From contig CALVHA010000002.1 in the NCBI GenBank assembly GCA_944327255.1, forward strand, positions 1-64,000: a DNA stretch of 64,000 nt, written 5' to 3'. The position numbers and the translations under genes are program-made. Below the pieces are notes generated by a model. That model made no database searches. It had not been told where the DNA came from and was given only the letters and a program-made list of their open reading frames with translations. Within the stretch, counting starts at the first letter, position 1. Every line of letters begins with the position of its first letter. The stretch comes from Candidatus Gastranaerophilales bacterium (GTDB lineage Bacteria > Cyanobacteriota > Vampirovibrionia > Gastranaerophilales > Gastranaerophilaceae). Of this stretch, positions 33,500 to 44,100 are shown piece after piece.

Positions 33500-34359
33500 A
33501 TGTTGAAATCAGAAAAATTTATTCCGAACACCTGTCTTTTATTTTCAAGGCAGGTGTTGCAGTATGGAGTTTCCAGAATACTTTTATGTGAATAATCTTT
33601 AAAATCAGCTCCACTTCTTCCTCTGTGGTCATTTGATAGAAACGGGCAGTTGTATATACCTTTTTCAGTTAAAATTCTACCGTATTCACAATCAAGTGAT
33701 ATATAGTCTTCGGAAGGTAAAGAATCCTCTAAATGTTTATTTTTATTGTGCCATTTATTAATTGTTATGTTGCGGTCTTCAATTTGGAAGCCTGTCTTGT
33801 CTAATACTGATTTAACCCCGTTAATCAGAGATAATTTATCTTCATTGTAGTAATTTGTTATGCTGAGAATTGGATTGAAATCGTATTTGATTAAGTTTTT
33901 TATGGCATGAATTACCTGTCTGTAAGCGCCTCTACCTCTTATATTATCATTTTTGAGTTCATCATAATGGTCTATACTTAATTTGAAAATAATTTCGTAG
34001 TTACTTTCATCTTCTACTCGTTTTAAAAAACGAGCTTTCTTTTCATTGATGAAACTTCCATTCGTACATATACAGGTATTTGCTCTTTTTAAACACAGCC
34101 TCAAAATACTGTTGAAATCTGGATGTGTCATCGGTTCTGCACCTGTTAAATATATGCACTCCAGGGGTTCATTCATTGTATCATTTAACGCTTTTTTAAT
34201 TGTGTCTTGAGAAATAAAATCTTTAATTTTTTTTGATAAAGGAAAATCTATATAACAATGCGAGCACCGCTGATTGCAATTTTTAGCGGTCATTTCGATA
34301 AATAAATTATTTAGTGCTTTTAATTCACAAACCGGTGCTTTATAAATTGTTGTTTTCAT
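33496..34359 (-). CDS. Radical SAM protein
   Basis: 287 residues. Cluster motif C28-x3-C32-x2-C35 (NCNQRCSHC) with the canonical partner strand YLTGAEPMTH (GGE-like). Other conserved parts: CICTNGSFI, FKLSIDHYDE, and a C-terminal cysteine set including CEYGRILTEKGIYNCPFLS and YCNTCLE, suggesting a second (SPASM/twitch-like) iron-sulfur site. The N-terminus lacks a leader. No precursor peptide gene is adjacent; the enzyme may modify a peptide, cofactor or other substrate. AGGAGA precedes ATG. Confidence 0.85.
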   Translation of the reverse strand: MKTTIYKAPVCELKALNNLFIEMTAKNCNQRCSHCYIDFPLSKKIKDFISQDTIKKALNDTMNEPLECIYLTGAEPMTHPDFNSILRLCLKRANTCICTNGSFINEKKARFLKRVEDESNYEIIFKLSIDHYDELKNDNIRGRGAYRQVIHAIKNLIKYDFNPILSITNYYNEDKLSLINGVKSVLDKTGFQIEDRNITINKWHNKNKHLEDSLPSEDYISLDCEYGRILTEKGIYNCPFLSNDHRGRSGADFKDYSHKSILETPYCNTCLENKRQVFGINFSDFNI

Positions 34360-34433
34360 GTATATTCTCCTCTTCTCTTTAGGATTATTGTATTAACAAC
34401 AATAAATAAATTAAATTAACCGTTAGGGTAAAT

Positions 34434-34763
34434 TTATTTGTCCTGATTACTTATATTAAAATCGTGTGGTTTTTTATTTTCAAGCCATCGGCTCATCAAA
34501 AAATTCTCATAGCTTAATGCAAAATTATACAATGCATTTACAAGTATTCTTCCACTATCAGATTTCCCGAGAATAATAAAATCTCCTGACTTGTTTTCAG
34601 CAAACATTATTTCTTTGTGTACAATTTTTTCGGCATTATTTTTTGGATTTTTATTTATAACAATCTTAATCCATTCGCAAAGAAGTTTTGTCGCAGAGGT
34701 TTTGCTCTGTGTTATTTCTTCATTATATTGTTGAAGATATTTAGAAAATTCTTTTAAAATCAT
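34434..34763 (-). CDS. Hypothetical protein upstream-coupled to comF
   Basis: 109 residues, unrecognised. It follows the ComF-family gene with no gap on the minus strand, so it is almost certainly translated from the same message. The middle (VHKEIMFAENKSGDFIILGKSDSGRILVNALYNFALSYENFLMSRWLE) has the mixed hydrophobic pattern of a small globular protein. No signal peptide. A role connected to DNA uptake or nucleotide scavenging is conceivable from position only. Confidence 0.55.
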   Translation of the reverse strand: MILKEFSKYLQQYNEEITQSKTSATKLLCEWIKIVINKNPKNNAEKIVHKEIMFAENKSGDFIILGKSDSGRILVNALYNFALSYENFLMSRWLENKKPHDFNISNQDK

Positions 34764-35411
34764 TTAATCTCCAAATGGGGTAGTTGCCGTAAAACATACT
34801 ATATCATCAATCCCGTTTTTTTTCAATTCACAAATCATTTCTTCAAAAGTTGAACCTGTTGTGCAGATATCGTCAATTAAAAGTATTGTTCCTGATTTAA
34901 TTTGTGATTTTTCAACTTCAAATGCATTTTTAAGATTCTTGGTGCGTTCTACCTTTTTTAGATTATATTGTGGTTTTGTATCTTTTATACGTTTTATCAA
35001 ATTGGGATTGTAGGTGTAGCCTGTTAAATTGGCAAACTCTTTTCCCACAAGCTCCATATGATTATATTTACGCTTCTTTTTCCGTTTTTCGTAAATAGGA
35101 ACCGGTACTACCTGAAAATTATGATTCGCTGATATTTTCTGCCAGTATTCCTCCATAAATTTTGCAAGATAATAGGCCAAATCCGGTTGATTATGATACT
35201 TTAGTCCACGTATTAATTTTTGTAAATTTTTTTCATAAATTCCTGCACAATAGACTTTTTTACCATCAATCACTCTATTTATTTTAACAGGCAGATAGTC
35301 CAGTTCTCCATAACATTTTGAGCACATTTTTACGCATTCTTTTGAACTGCCGCAAAAATAGCATTTCTTTTTATAAATCCAGTCAAGTAATCCAAGTAGA
35401 AATTTTTTCAT
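34764..35411 (-). CDS. ComF-family phosphoribosyltransferase-like protein
   Basis: 215 residues. N-terminal four-cysteine finger CYFCGSSKECVKMCSKC then LDYLP. The C-terminal PRTase fold has the PRPP loop TILLIDDICTTGSTFEEM and the family block YEKRKKKRKYNHMELVGKEFA. ComF proteins are needed for transformation in several bacteria, where they act with the helicase ComFA and DNA processing proteins; this is known of the family, not shown here. The window also holds pilus genes, consistent with a competence role. Confidence 0.9.
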   Translation of the reverse strand: MKKFLLGLLDWIYKKKCYFCGSSKECVKMCSKCYGELDYLPVKINRVIDGKKVYCAGIYEKNLQKLIRGLKYHNQPDLAYYLAKFMEEYWQKISANHNFQVVPVPIYEKRKKKRKYNHMELVGKEFANLTGYTYNPNLIKRIKDTKPQYNLKKVERTKNLKNAFEVEKSQIKSGTILLIDDICTTGSTFEEMICELKKNGIDDIVCFTATTPFGD

Positions 35412-35421
35412 ATTAATATTT

Positions 35422-35450
35422 AAAAAGGCAGATATTATATCTGCCTTTTT
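35422..35450 (-). terminator. Intrinsic terminator after alaS
   Basis: AAAAGGCAGATA pairs with TATCTGCCTTTT, immediately downstream of alaS on the minus strand and 10 nt upstream of the ComF-family start. It therefore separates alaS from comF. Confidence 0.8.
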
Positions 35451-35456
35451 CCCTGT

Positions 35457-38054
35457 TTATTTTAAATCTTTCTCAATTTTTTGTAGAATGTCATCAAGTT
35501 TGGTAGCGTCTTTTATTCCGCCTTGTGCAAAGTTCGGACGACCTCCACCGTTTGCTCCCGTTGCTCTTGCTATTTCTCCTACAATTTTCCCAGCATTAAC
35601 TCCTGCTTTTACAAAATTGTCTGAAACTTTTACTGCAACAGTTTTATCGGAAGCAAGTATTATTATACTTTCTCCGAGTTTTTGGGCTAAAAATTCCATC
35701 CCAACTTTTAGAGCAAGCGGTTTTACTTCTGTTACTTTTGTTATAAACAGTTTCCCACCATTTATATCCTGTGCTTTTGAAATGAATGTAGCAAATTTTG
35801 CGCGTGTATTTTCTTCCTGAAGTTTTTCTATTTCTTTTTGGAGTTCTTTATTTTCTTCAGTCAACTTTTCAACACGTTCAAATACTTCATTATAATGAGC
35901 TTTAAACATTAGAGAAAGTTTATCAATTTCTTTTACTTTAGCATTCATAAAATCAAATGCGGCTTTCCCTACAACCACTTCAATACGTCGTGTACCTGCT
36001 GCTATTGCACCTTCTGTTACGATTTTTACTAAGCGTAAATCTTTAGTATTTCTTGCATGAGTACCTGCACAGAATTCTTTTGAAATACAGGTGTCTTTTC
36101 CGATAGAAACAACCCTAACAATGTCATCGTATTTTTCGCCGAATAGTGCTGTTGCACCTGTAAGTTTTGCCTGTTCGATATCCATAACTTCTGTTGTTAC
36201 AGGCAAAGCTTTTGCAACCCAATTATTCATGATTTCTTCAACTTTAAAAATTTCTTCAGGTGTCATTGCACGAGAAAAAGTAAAGTCAAATCTCATACGG
36301 TTTTCTTCAACTTGTGAACCAGCCTGTTTAACTTCATCCCCTAAAACTTTTATTAAAGCTGCTTGTAGAAGGTGAGCAGATGTGTGATGAAGTCTGATCT
36401 TTTCACGTTTAGGGGGATCAATTAATGCATGGATTTGCTCACCGATAGTTATTTCGCCGTTAATTATTTTTGAACGGTGTACAAAGAGCTTGTTGACTTT
36501 GAATGTGGTTAGAACTTCGGCTTTCATAATATCATTTTCTATAATACCGCTATCACCGATTTGTCCGCCGCATTCAGCATAGAAAGGTGTTTTGTCAAGA
36601 ACAATATCAGTATAACCATCACCTTCAATAGTCGCTAAAATTTTAGCATCACATTCGTTCATTTCATATCCGACAAAATCTGTAGAGCCAACTTGTTCCT
36701 CAATTTTGGCGTATTTCATATCTCCAGTAACACTTATTTTGGCAGTAGCTGCTTTTGCGCGGTCTTTTTGTTCCTGCATTGCTTTTTTGAAACCTTCTTC
36801 ATCTATTTTTAATCCGTTTTCCTCTGCAATTTCTTTTGAGAGTTCTAGAGGAAATCCAAAAGTATCATAAAGTTTGAAAGCGCTTTCTCCATCAATATCC
36901 TTTTTATTTTCAATAAATTCATTTAAAAGTTTATAACCTCTGTCTAAGGTTTTTGCGAATCTTTCTTCTTCTTTTTTTATTGTTTCAATAATTTTTGATT
37001 TGTTTTTAACAAGATCAGGATAGGCTTTCCCGTAATGTTCAACGACTACATCAACAAGTTTATAAAGGAAAGGCAAATCCATTCCTAAAATTTTTCCATG
37101 TCTTAGTGCTCTACGTAAAATCATTCTAAGAACGTAGCTTCTTCCTTCATTTCCAGGTATTACACCATCTGAAATAAGGAACGTTACACATCTTGCATGA
37201 TCTGTGATAATCCTTAGTGAAATATCTGTTTTTTCGGATTTTTTATATGGAACTCCAGACATTTCGGCAACTTTATCAAGAATTGGTTTTAAAAGATCTG
37301 TTTCAAAAGTGGATGCAACACCCTGACATACCATTGCGATACGTTCTAGACCCATTCCGGTATCAACATTTTTCTTTTCAAGAGGGGATTGATTGCCTTC
37401 TTCATCCTGATATAATTCTGTAAATACAAGATTCCAAATTTCAACCCATCTGTCGCATTCGCAAGTATCAATACCACATCCACGGGGATCATTACATTTA
37501 TATTGTTCGCCCAAATCATAATGAATTTCAGAGCAAGGTCCACAGGAACCTGACGCTCCAGGAGGTCCCCAGAAATTATCCTTTTTCCCTTTTCTGATAA
37601 TTCTATCTGCAGGAACACCTACATTCCTCCAGATATCGAATGCTTCGTCATCTGTTTCGTAGATAGTTATCCATAATCTTGATTTATCAAGCTTTAGAAC
37701 TTCAGTTACAAACTCCCAAGCCCAAGGAATGATTTCTTTTTTATAGTAATCTCCAAATGAAAAATTTCCTAACATTTCGAAAAATGTATGATGTCGTGGG
37801 GTTCGTCCAACATTTTCTATATCTGAATCTTTTCCACCGGCTCTAGCGCATTTCTGGCAAGAAGTTGCACGTGCCGGATCATAAGGTGATTTTTGAATTC
37901 CTAAAAATATTGGTAAAAATTGTAACATTCCGGCCGTTGTAAGGAGTACTGTCGGATTGTCAGGCACGAGGCTTGAACTTTCTACAATTGTATGTTGATG
38001 TTTATCTTTAAAATAATTTAAGTATAAATCTCTAATTTCGTTTCCGCCTAGCAT
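35457..38054 (-). CDS. alaS: Alanyl-tRNA synthetase
   Basis: 865 residues, full length for a bacterial AlaRS. Class II aminoacylation core at the N-terminus: [47 protein letters not shown] and GMGLERIAM. Editing domain: [12 protein letters not shown] (HxxxH near residue 560) with the later [15 protein letters not shown] supplying the rest of the zinc site (about 660). The C-terminal C-Ala domain with the [11 protein letters not shown] motif is present. AlaRS attaches alanine to tRNA. It stands alone before a terminator. Confidence 0.98.
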   Translation of the reverse strand: [865 protein letters not shown]

Positions 38055-38182
38055 AATCTTTTCCCTTATTTATGTTTCACTATACTTGAATTATATATTA
38101 AACATAATCGATATGCAATTTGCATAAACTATATTATTAATATAATTTATGTTATAATAATTCCGGAAATGAGGGTTATACT

Positions 38183-39361
38183 ATGAAAAGAGCTATTGTT
38201 GTCGTAATTGATTCTATGGGTATAGGTGCAATGGATGATTGCCGTGAGTTTAATGATACTCCTGAATGTAATACTTTAAAACATGTTTGTGAATTTAATA
38301 ATGGATTAAATGTCCCGAATTTATCTAAAATGGGTCTTGGAAATATTCAGGATTTTATGGGAATATCTGCTACGGCTGCTCCTATTGCTAAATATGGAAC
38401 TATGATTGAAAAATCTAAGGGGAAAGATACTACTACCGGTCACTGGGAATTTATGGGACTTATTAATGAAAAACCGTTTGCAACATTTCCTAATGGTTTC
38501 CCTGATGAACTAATTGAAAAATTTATTAAAGAAACTGGTTGTGGCGGAATTCTTGCTAATATTCCTGCAAGCGGTACTGCTATCATTGAAAAATTGAATG
38601 AAGAACATCATAAAACAAAATTCCCGATTGTATATACTAGTGCCGATAGTGTTTTTCAAATTGCTCTTGATACTGATTTAATTCCGCTTGACACTCTTTA
38701 TAAGTGGTGTGAAATAGCAAGAAAACTTTTAGATGATGGAAATTATAATGTTTCACGTGTAATTGCAAGACCATACAAAATTATTGACGGAAAACCAGTT
38801 AGAATATCTAAAGACAGACGTGATTATTCTATGGTACCAAAACATACTTTATTGAATGAAATTAAAAATAAAGGCGGTAGAGTAATAGGAATTGGAAAAA
38901 TTGAAGATATATTTTCTAAAGCAGGAATTACGCATGCCATTCATACAGGTTCTAATAAGGAAGGGCTTGAATTAACTCTTAAAGCAATCAGTGGAAAACT
39001 TAATTTAGATGAAATCGTTTATTCTGACAGTAAAGATAAACAATTTGCCGATTTTGATTTAATTTTTACAAATTTGGTTGATACAGATATGCTTTATGGT
39101 CACAGAAATGATGCGAAAGGATACGGCAGAGCGATTGAAGAAATTGATTCTTATTTGCCTTCCATACTTAATGCAATGAATGAAAATGACCTTTTGATTA
39201 TTACGGCAGATCATGGATGCGATCCTTGTGTTGCTGGAACTGACCATACAAGAGAGAAAGTTCCTGTACTTATATATGATAAAAGTAATAACGGGAAAAA
39301 TTTGGGTACCTTATTGGGCTTCGATAATGTGGCTAAATTTATAAAAGACTGGATATTTTAA
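38183..39361 (+). CDS. deoB: Phosphopentomutase
   Basis: 392 residues. It interconverts ribose- or deoxyribose-1-phosphate and 5-phosphate in nucleoside salvage. Alkaline phosphatase-superfamily metal residues: IDSMGIGAMDD at the start, the nucleophile threonine in GKDTTTGHWEFMGL, SADSVFQIA, the metal-binding block TNLVDTDMLYGHRND, and LLIITADHGCDPCVAGTDHTREKVPVLIY near the end. A TATAAT promoter element lies in the short upstream region. Monocistronic or with the ferredoxin gene that follows. Confidence 0.96.
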   Translation: MKRAIVVVIDSMGIGAMDDCREFNDTPECNTLKHVCEFNNGLNVPNLSKMGLGNIQDFMGISATAAPIAKYGTMIEKSKGKDTTTGHWEFMGLINEKPFATFPNGFPDELIEKFIKETGCGGILANIPASGTAIIEKLNEEHHKTKFPIVYTSADSVFQIALDTDLIPLDTLYKWCEIARKLLDDGNYNVSRVIARPYKIIDGKPVRISKDRRDYSMVPKHTLLNEIKNKGGRVIGIGKIEDIFSKAGITHAIHTGSNKEGLELTLKAISGKLNLDEIVYSDSKDKQFADFDLIFTNLVDTDMLYGHRNDAKGYGRAIEEIDSYLPSILNAMNENDLLIITADHGCDPCVAGTDHTREKVPVLIYDKSNNGKNLGTLLGFDNVAKFIKDWIF

Positions 39362-39429
39362 TTTGTTTGTTGTATAATTATTTTCGTGAAGAAATTCATG
39401 TAATGTAATAAAGTATAAGGAGAATTAAA

Positions 39430-39606
39430 ATGAGTGTAAAAGTTACTGAAGATTGCATTTCTTGCGGCGCTTGCGAATCAATTTGCGATGCAGTGTTTTC
39501 AATTGAAGATAAAGCAGTTGTTAATGAATCAGCTGTAGCAGATAACATGGATTGTGTTAAAGAAGCTGCTGATGCTTGCCCTGTAGGCGCAATTGTTGTT
39601 GAATAA
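39430..39606 (+). CDS. Small 4Fe-4S ferredoxin
   Basis: 58 residues. It has a CISCGACESIC cluster motif near the N-terminus and a late CPVG, the C-x2-C-x2-C...C-P pattern of single-cluster 4Fe-4S ferredoxins. AAGGAGA precedes ATG 39430. It is acidic, as usual for ferredoxin electron carriers. It follows deoB by 68 nt and is ended by a strong terminator. Partner enzyme unknown; NadA, radical SAM proteins and other iron-sulfur systems in the window could be users. Confidence 0.9.
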   Translation: MSVKVTEDCISCGACESICDAVFSIEDKAVVNESAVADNMDCVKEAADACPVGAIVVE

Positions 39607-39624
39607 GTAAATTAAGTAAAAAAT

Positions 39625-39660
39625 AAAAAGTCCGAATCAATTTGATTCGGACTTTTTATT
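39625..39660. terminator. Bidirectional intrinsic terminator
   Basis: AAAAAGTCCGAATCAA pairs with TTGATTCGGACTTTTT, a 16-bp stem with a 1-nt central base (in practice a smaller loop). It serves ferredoxin (plus) and ahcY (minus). Confidence 0.88.
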
Positions 39661-39672
39661 TTTTCTTAGAGA

Positions 39673-41031
<1,359 letters not shown>

Positions 41032-41137
41032 TTATGTAAACAGAGTTATATTTATGTAAAAATTTCTTAATATAGATTATTATTTTGGCAAAAAAACATC
41101 TTTATGGTATTTAAACATTTAGAAGTAAGGAGTAATT

Positions 41138-44100
41138 GTGAAAGTAAGTAGTATTAATAACAACAGGATTTCATCGTATAAAAAGCCGTCTTTTGAGGGT
41201 TATAATGTAAAAAAAGATAATTATGGTGAAAGATATTACCAATTTAGTTATCCCTATGATGCAAACCGTTATGATTGCTATCTGTCATTAGCGGAAGCTA
41301 TTCCGTTGGCAAACGGAGATTATAAACTTGGGAAAACATTACGTAACTTTGAAAATAAAACTGATGAACTTAAACTAAGTCCTGGAGCAAATAATATTGA
41401 TATTGCTTATGCATACAGATTGGCGAAATATGAGCCTTTTGCTTACCATTTTGTTCTAAGACCAAAAGCTTATCCTGATGCAGTCCCTATGTTTAAGGTT
41501 GATGCCGGAGATCTTCTTGATGAGAGTTATTATGTTAATAATGAAAAAAAGGATGGACATAAAGTTTATAATTTAGTTGTTCCGGGACAAGGCACTTCTG
41601 CTGACGCGGGAGCTGCAATTCTTCTTGATACTGATAGTTACGATGTCAGATGGGTTTATGATAAGGATCATAATATTGTTCCAAATCCTAATGCAGAAAA
41701 AGCGCTTAATACTTCTAAAAATTTTGCAAATCACATAGGAGGAAGTATTGCTGGAGTTGAAAAAGCTCTTGATTCTGGCGACTTGGATCTTTATTCAAAA
41801 ATTTTCATGCTTCCAATTGCTTCAGGAGACCGTTTGAGTGCTCATAAATATTGGCTTGAAAGTGGGTTCCAATTTTCTTCTGCAATTGATAATATGCAAA
41901 CGTTTGCCAGATTGCAGCAGAAATTGTTTGCTAAAGGTAAAAATCTTGTTTCTGACGCTGCTGTCACAAGTGCAGGTTTAAGTAGTCTTCAGTTCCAAAG
42001 TATATTGCATTATGGAGAAGAAGATGTATATTTTGATTGGTTTAAATGTAAAAGTTTAAAGAATTCGACGGCTAAACTTGGAGTTTTTGGTTCAAAAAGT
42101 AATGATTTTATACGTCATAAATTAGTTAATGCACCGTTTGTGCCTGTTCAAAATGAAAACGATAAAATTATTCTGAAACCATGTAAATATGATCCTAAAC
42201 AACCGATGTATGTACAAATATATAATATTGAGGCTGCTTCAGGAGAACAGATTTTAGATGAAACTCCTCTTATTAAGCAATATGCCAGACCAACTTCCGA
42301 GCATATGTTAGAAGTTGGAACACATAATGACACAGCTATCGCTTATTATTACCCTATTGAACCTGAAGAATATATTGAAAATGTTAAAAGGTTTAATGAA
42401 TTTAACAGAAGACTTCCTTCTAAAGACCGTATCTCAATAAATAGTTACGAAGCAACAAGGTTGTTAACGAAATTTGATCGTTTTGAATTCGATAATAAAT
42501 TTGAAGGCGGGTTCTATACTTGGGATGCAAATGTTGATATTGCAAAATTTAATTACTTTTTCACAAATTCAGATGTGCAGGATGTAATGCATGAAGATGT
42601 TCCGGAAAGACAGCTTGAAATAGCAAAAATTAAGCAAAAGAATTGTGAAGTTCAGGATTATGCTGTATCTTCAGTAAAGTATTGGACAAAAAAGACCAGT
42701 CAAATTTTAAATTTATATACAGCACAGGCACTTAAAAATATTGATGAGAAAGATCCTGACAAAGCTTTGAAAAAAATAAGAGAGAAAATTTCAGAAAAAG
42801 TTCTGCCTCAAAAGCTTTCTTATAATATCAATAGAGTAATTGTAGAGAATGTTCAAAATGGTGATTATGAATTACACGGCATGGATAATGTTGAAAATTA
42901 CCGTAGTACTATCTTAGCTGGCTTAATGGATCTCCCGCTGGAAAGTGTTGAACTTGGAAAAGATATTCTTGCTTTATTGGGTTCCCCGTATGTGACGAAA
43001 CGCGCAACTTCCCCGGAACAAATTGGTAAATCAAGATTTGATATGCTTCTTGAAAATGATCCGCATTTGACTAAAGACTATGAAGCTCTGTATGATAGGA
43101 CTACAAGTTTATATACAGGAGTTATGTATAAACTGGCAGAAGATGTTTTAATAGATGTTAATAAAAAATTACCAAAAGAATTGAGATTATACTTGCCAAA
43201 CGGTGATACTTCTCCTTACGGTAAATATGTTATACCTCTTCTGACGTCTGAAATTGCAAAATTTGCAGTGATGAAAGGGTTATTGCCTGATCTTGATTAT
43301 AAAATTGATGAGAAAAACGGCGGTATTATATATGACTATGATGCATCTCGTGCATCTTCTCTTAAAGGTCTTGGAATAATAAGTATTTCTCAAAAAGCGG
43401 ATGTTGAAGCTTTGCTTAATAAACTTCACTCAGGAATCAGAAATATTAAAGAATCTGATAAAAGGCAACTTAAAAATGCTTTGTATAAGATGATTGAAGG
43501 TACAAACCTTACAAGCTTTAAAATGGCTGAAATGATTGTTGATAGAGCAAAGGGTGGTCTTGATTTCAGATTTGATGCAGCAAAAGATGTTTCTAATATG
43601 GATTCTCTGAGAAATCATAAAGATTTATTTGAAGATTTGTGGAAGCAGGTTACCGGCTTCTGGAAGACGATGTCTGATAGTATCTATGAAATAAATCCTA
43701 ATTCTTATCTTGTTGCAGAAGTTACTGATGAATATGATTTGCACAGGTTGGGTGAGGGGTATAATTCTGAACGCTATAATAATCCTAAAGATATTGTAAA
43801 AAAATTCTTACGGGAAACCGGGATTACTGCTACTGCAAATTATAGTTATTTCTTTACTGATGTTGCTGGTATTTTTGGAAAGCTCGGTGAAAATGGACAA
43901 GACAGAGGTGAAAATCAGGGCTCAAAAATATATGATATTTTGAAAAGAGACGGTAATGAGCAATTTTTATATTCTGGACCTTATGAATCAATAATAAAAT
44001 CTTATACATTTGTTGATAACCATGATAAACCTAGAATTTTACAGGTTTTATCAATGGATATGGGATTATTCTATGCAGATTTAAATGATGCTAGTCAGTA

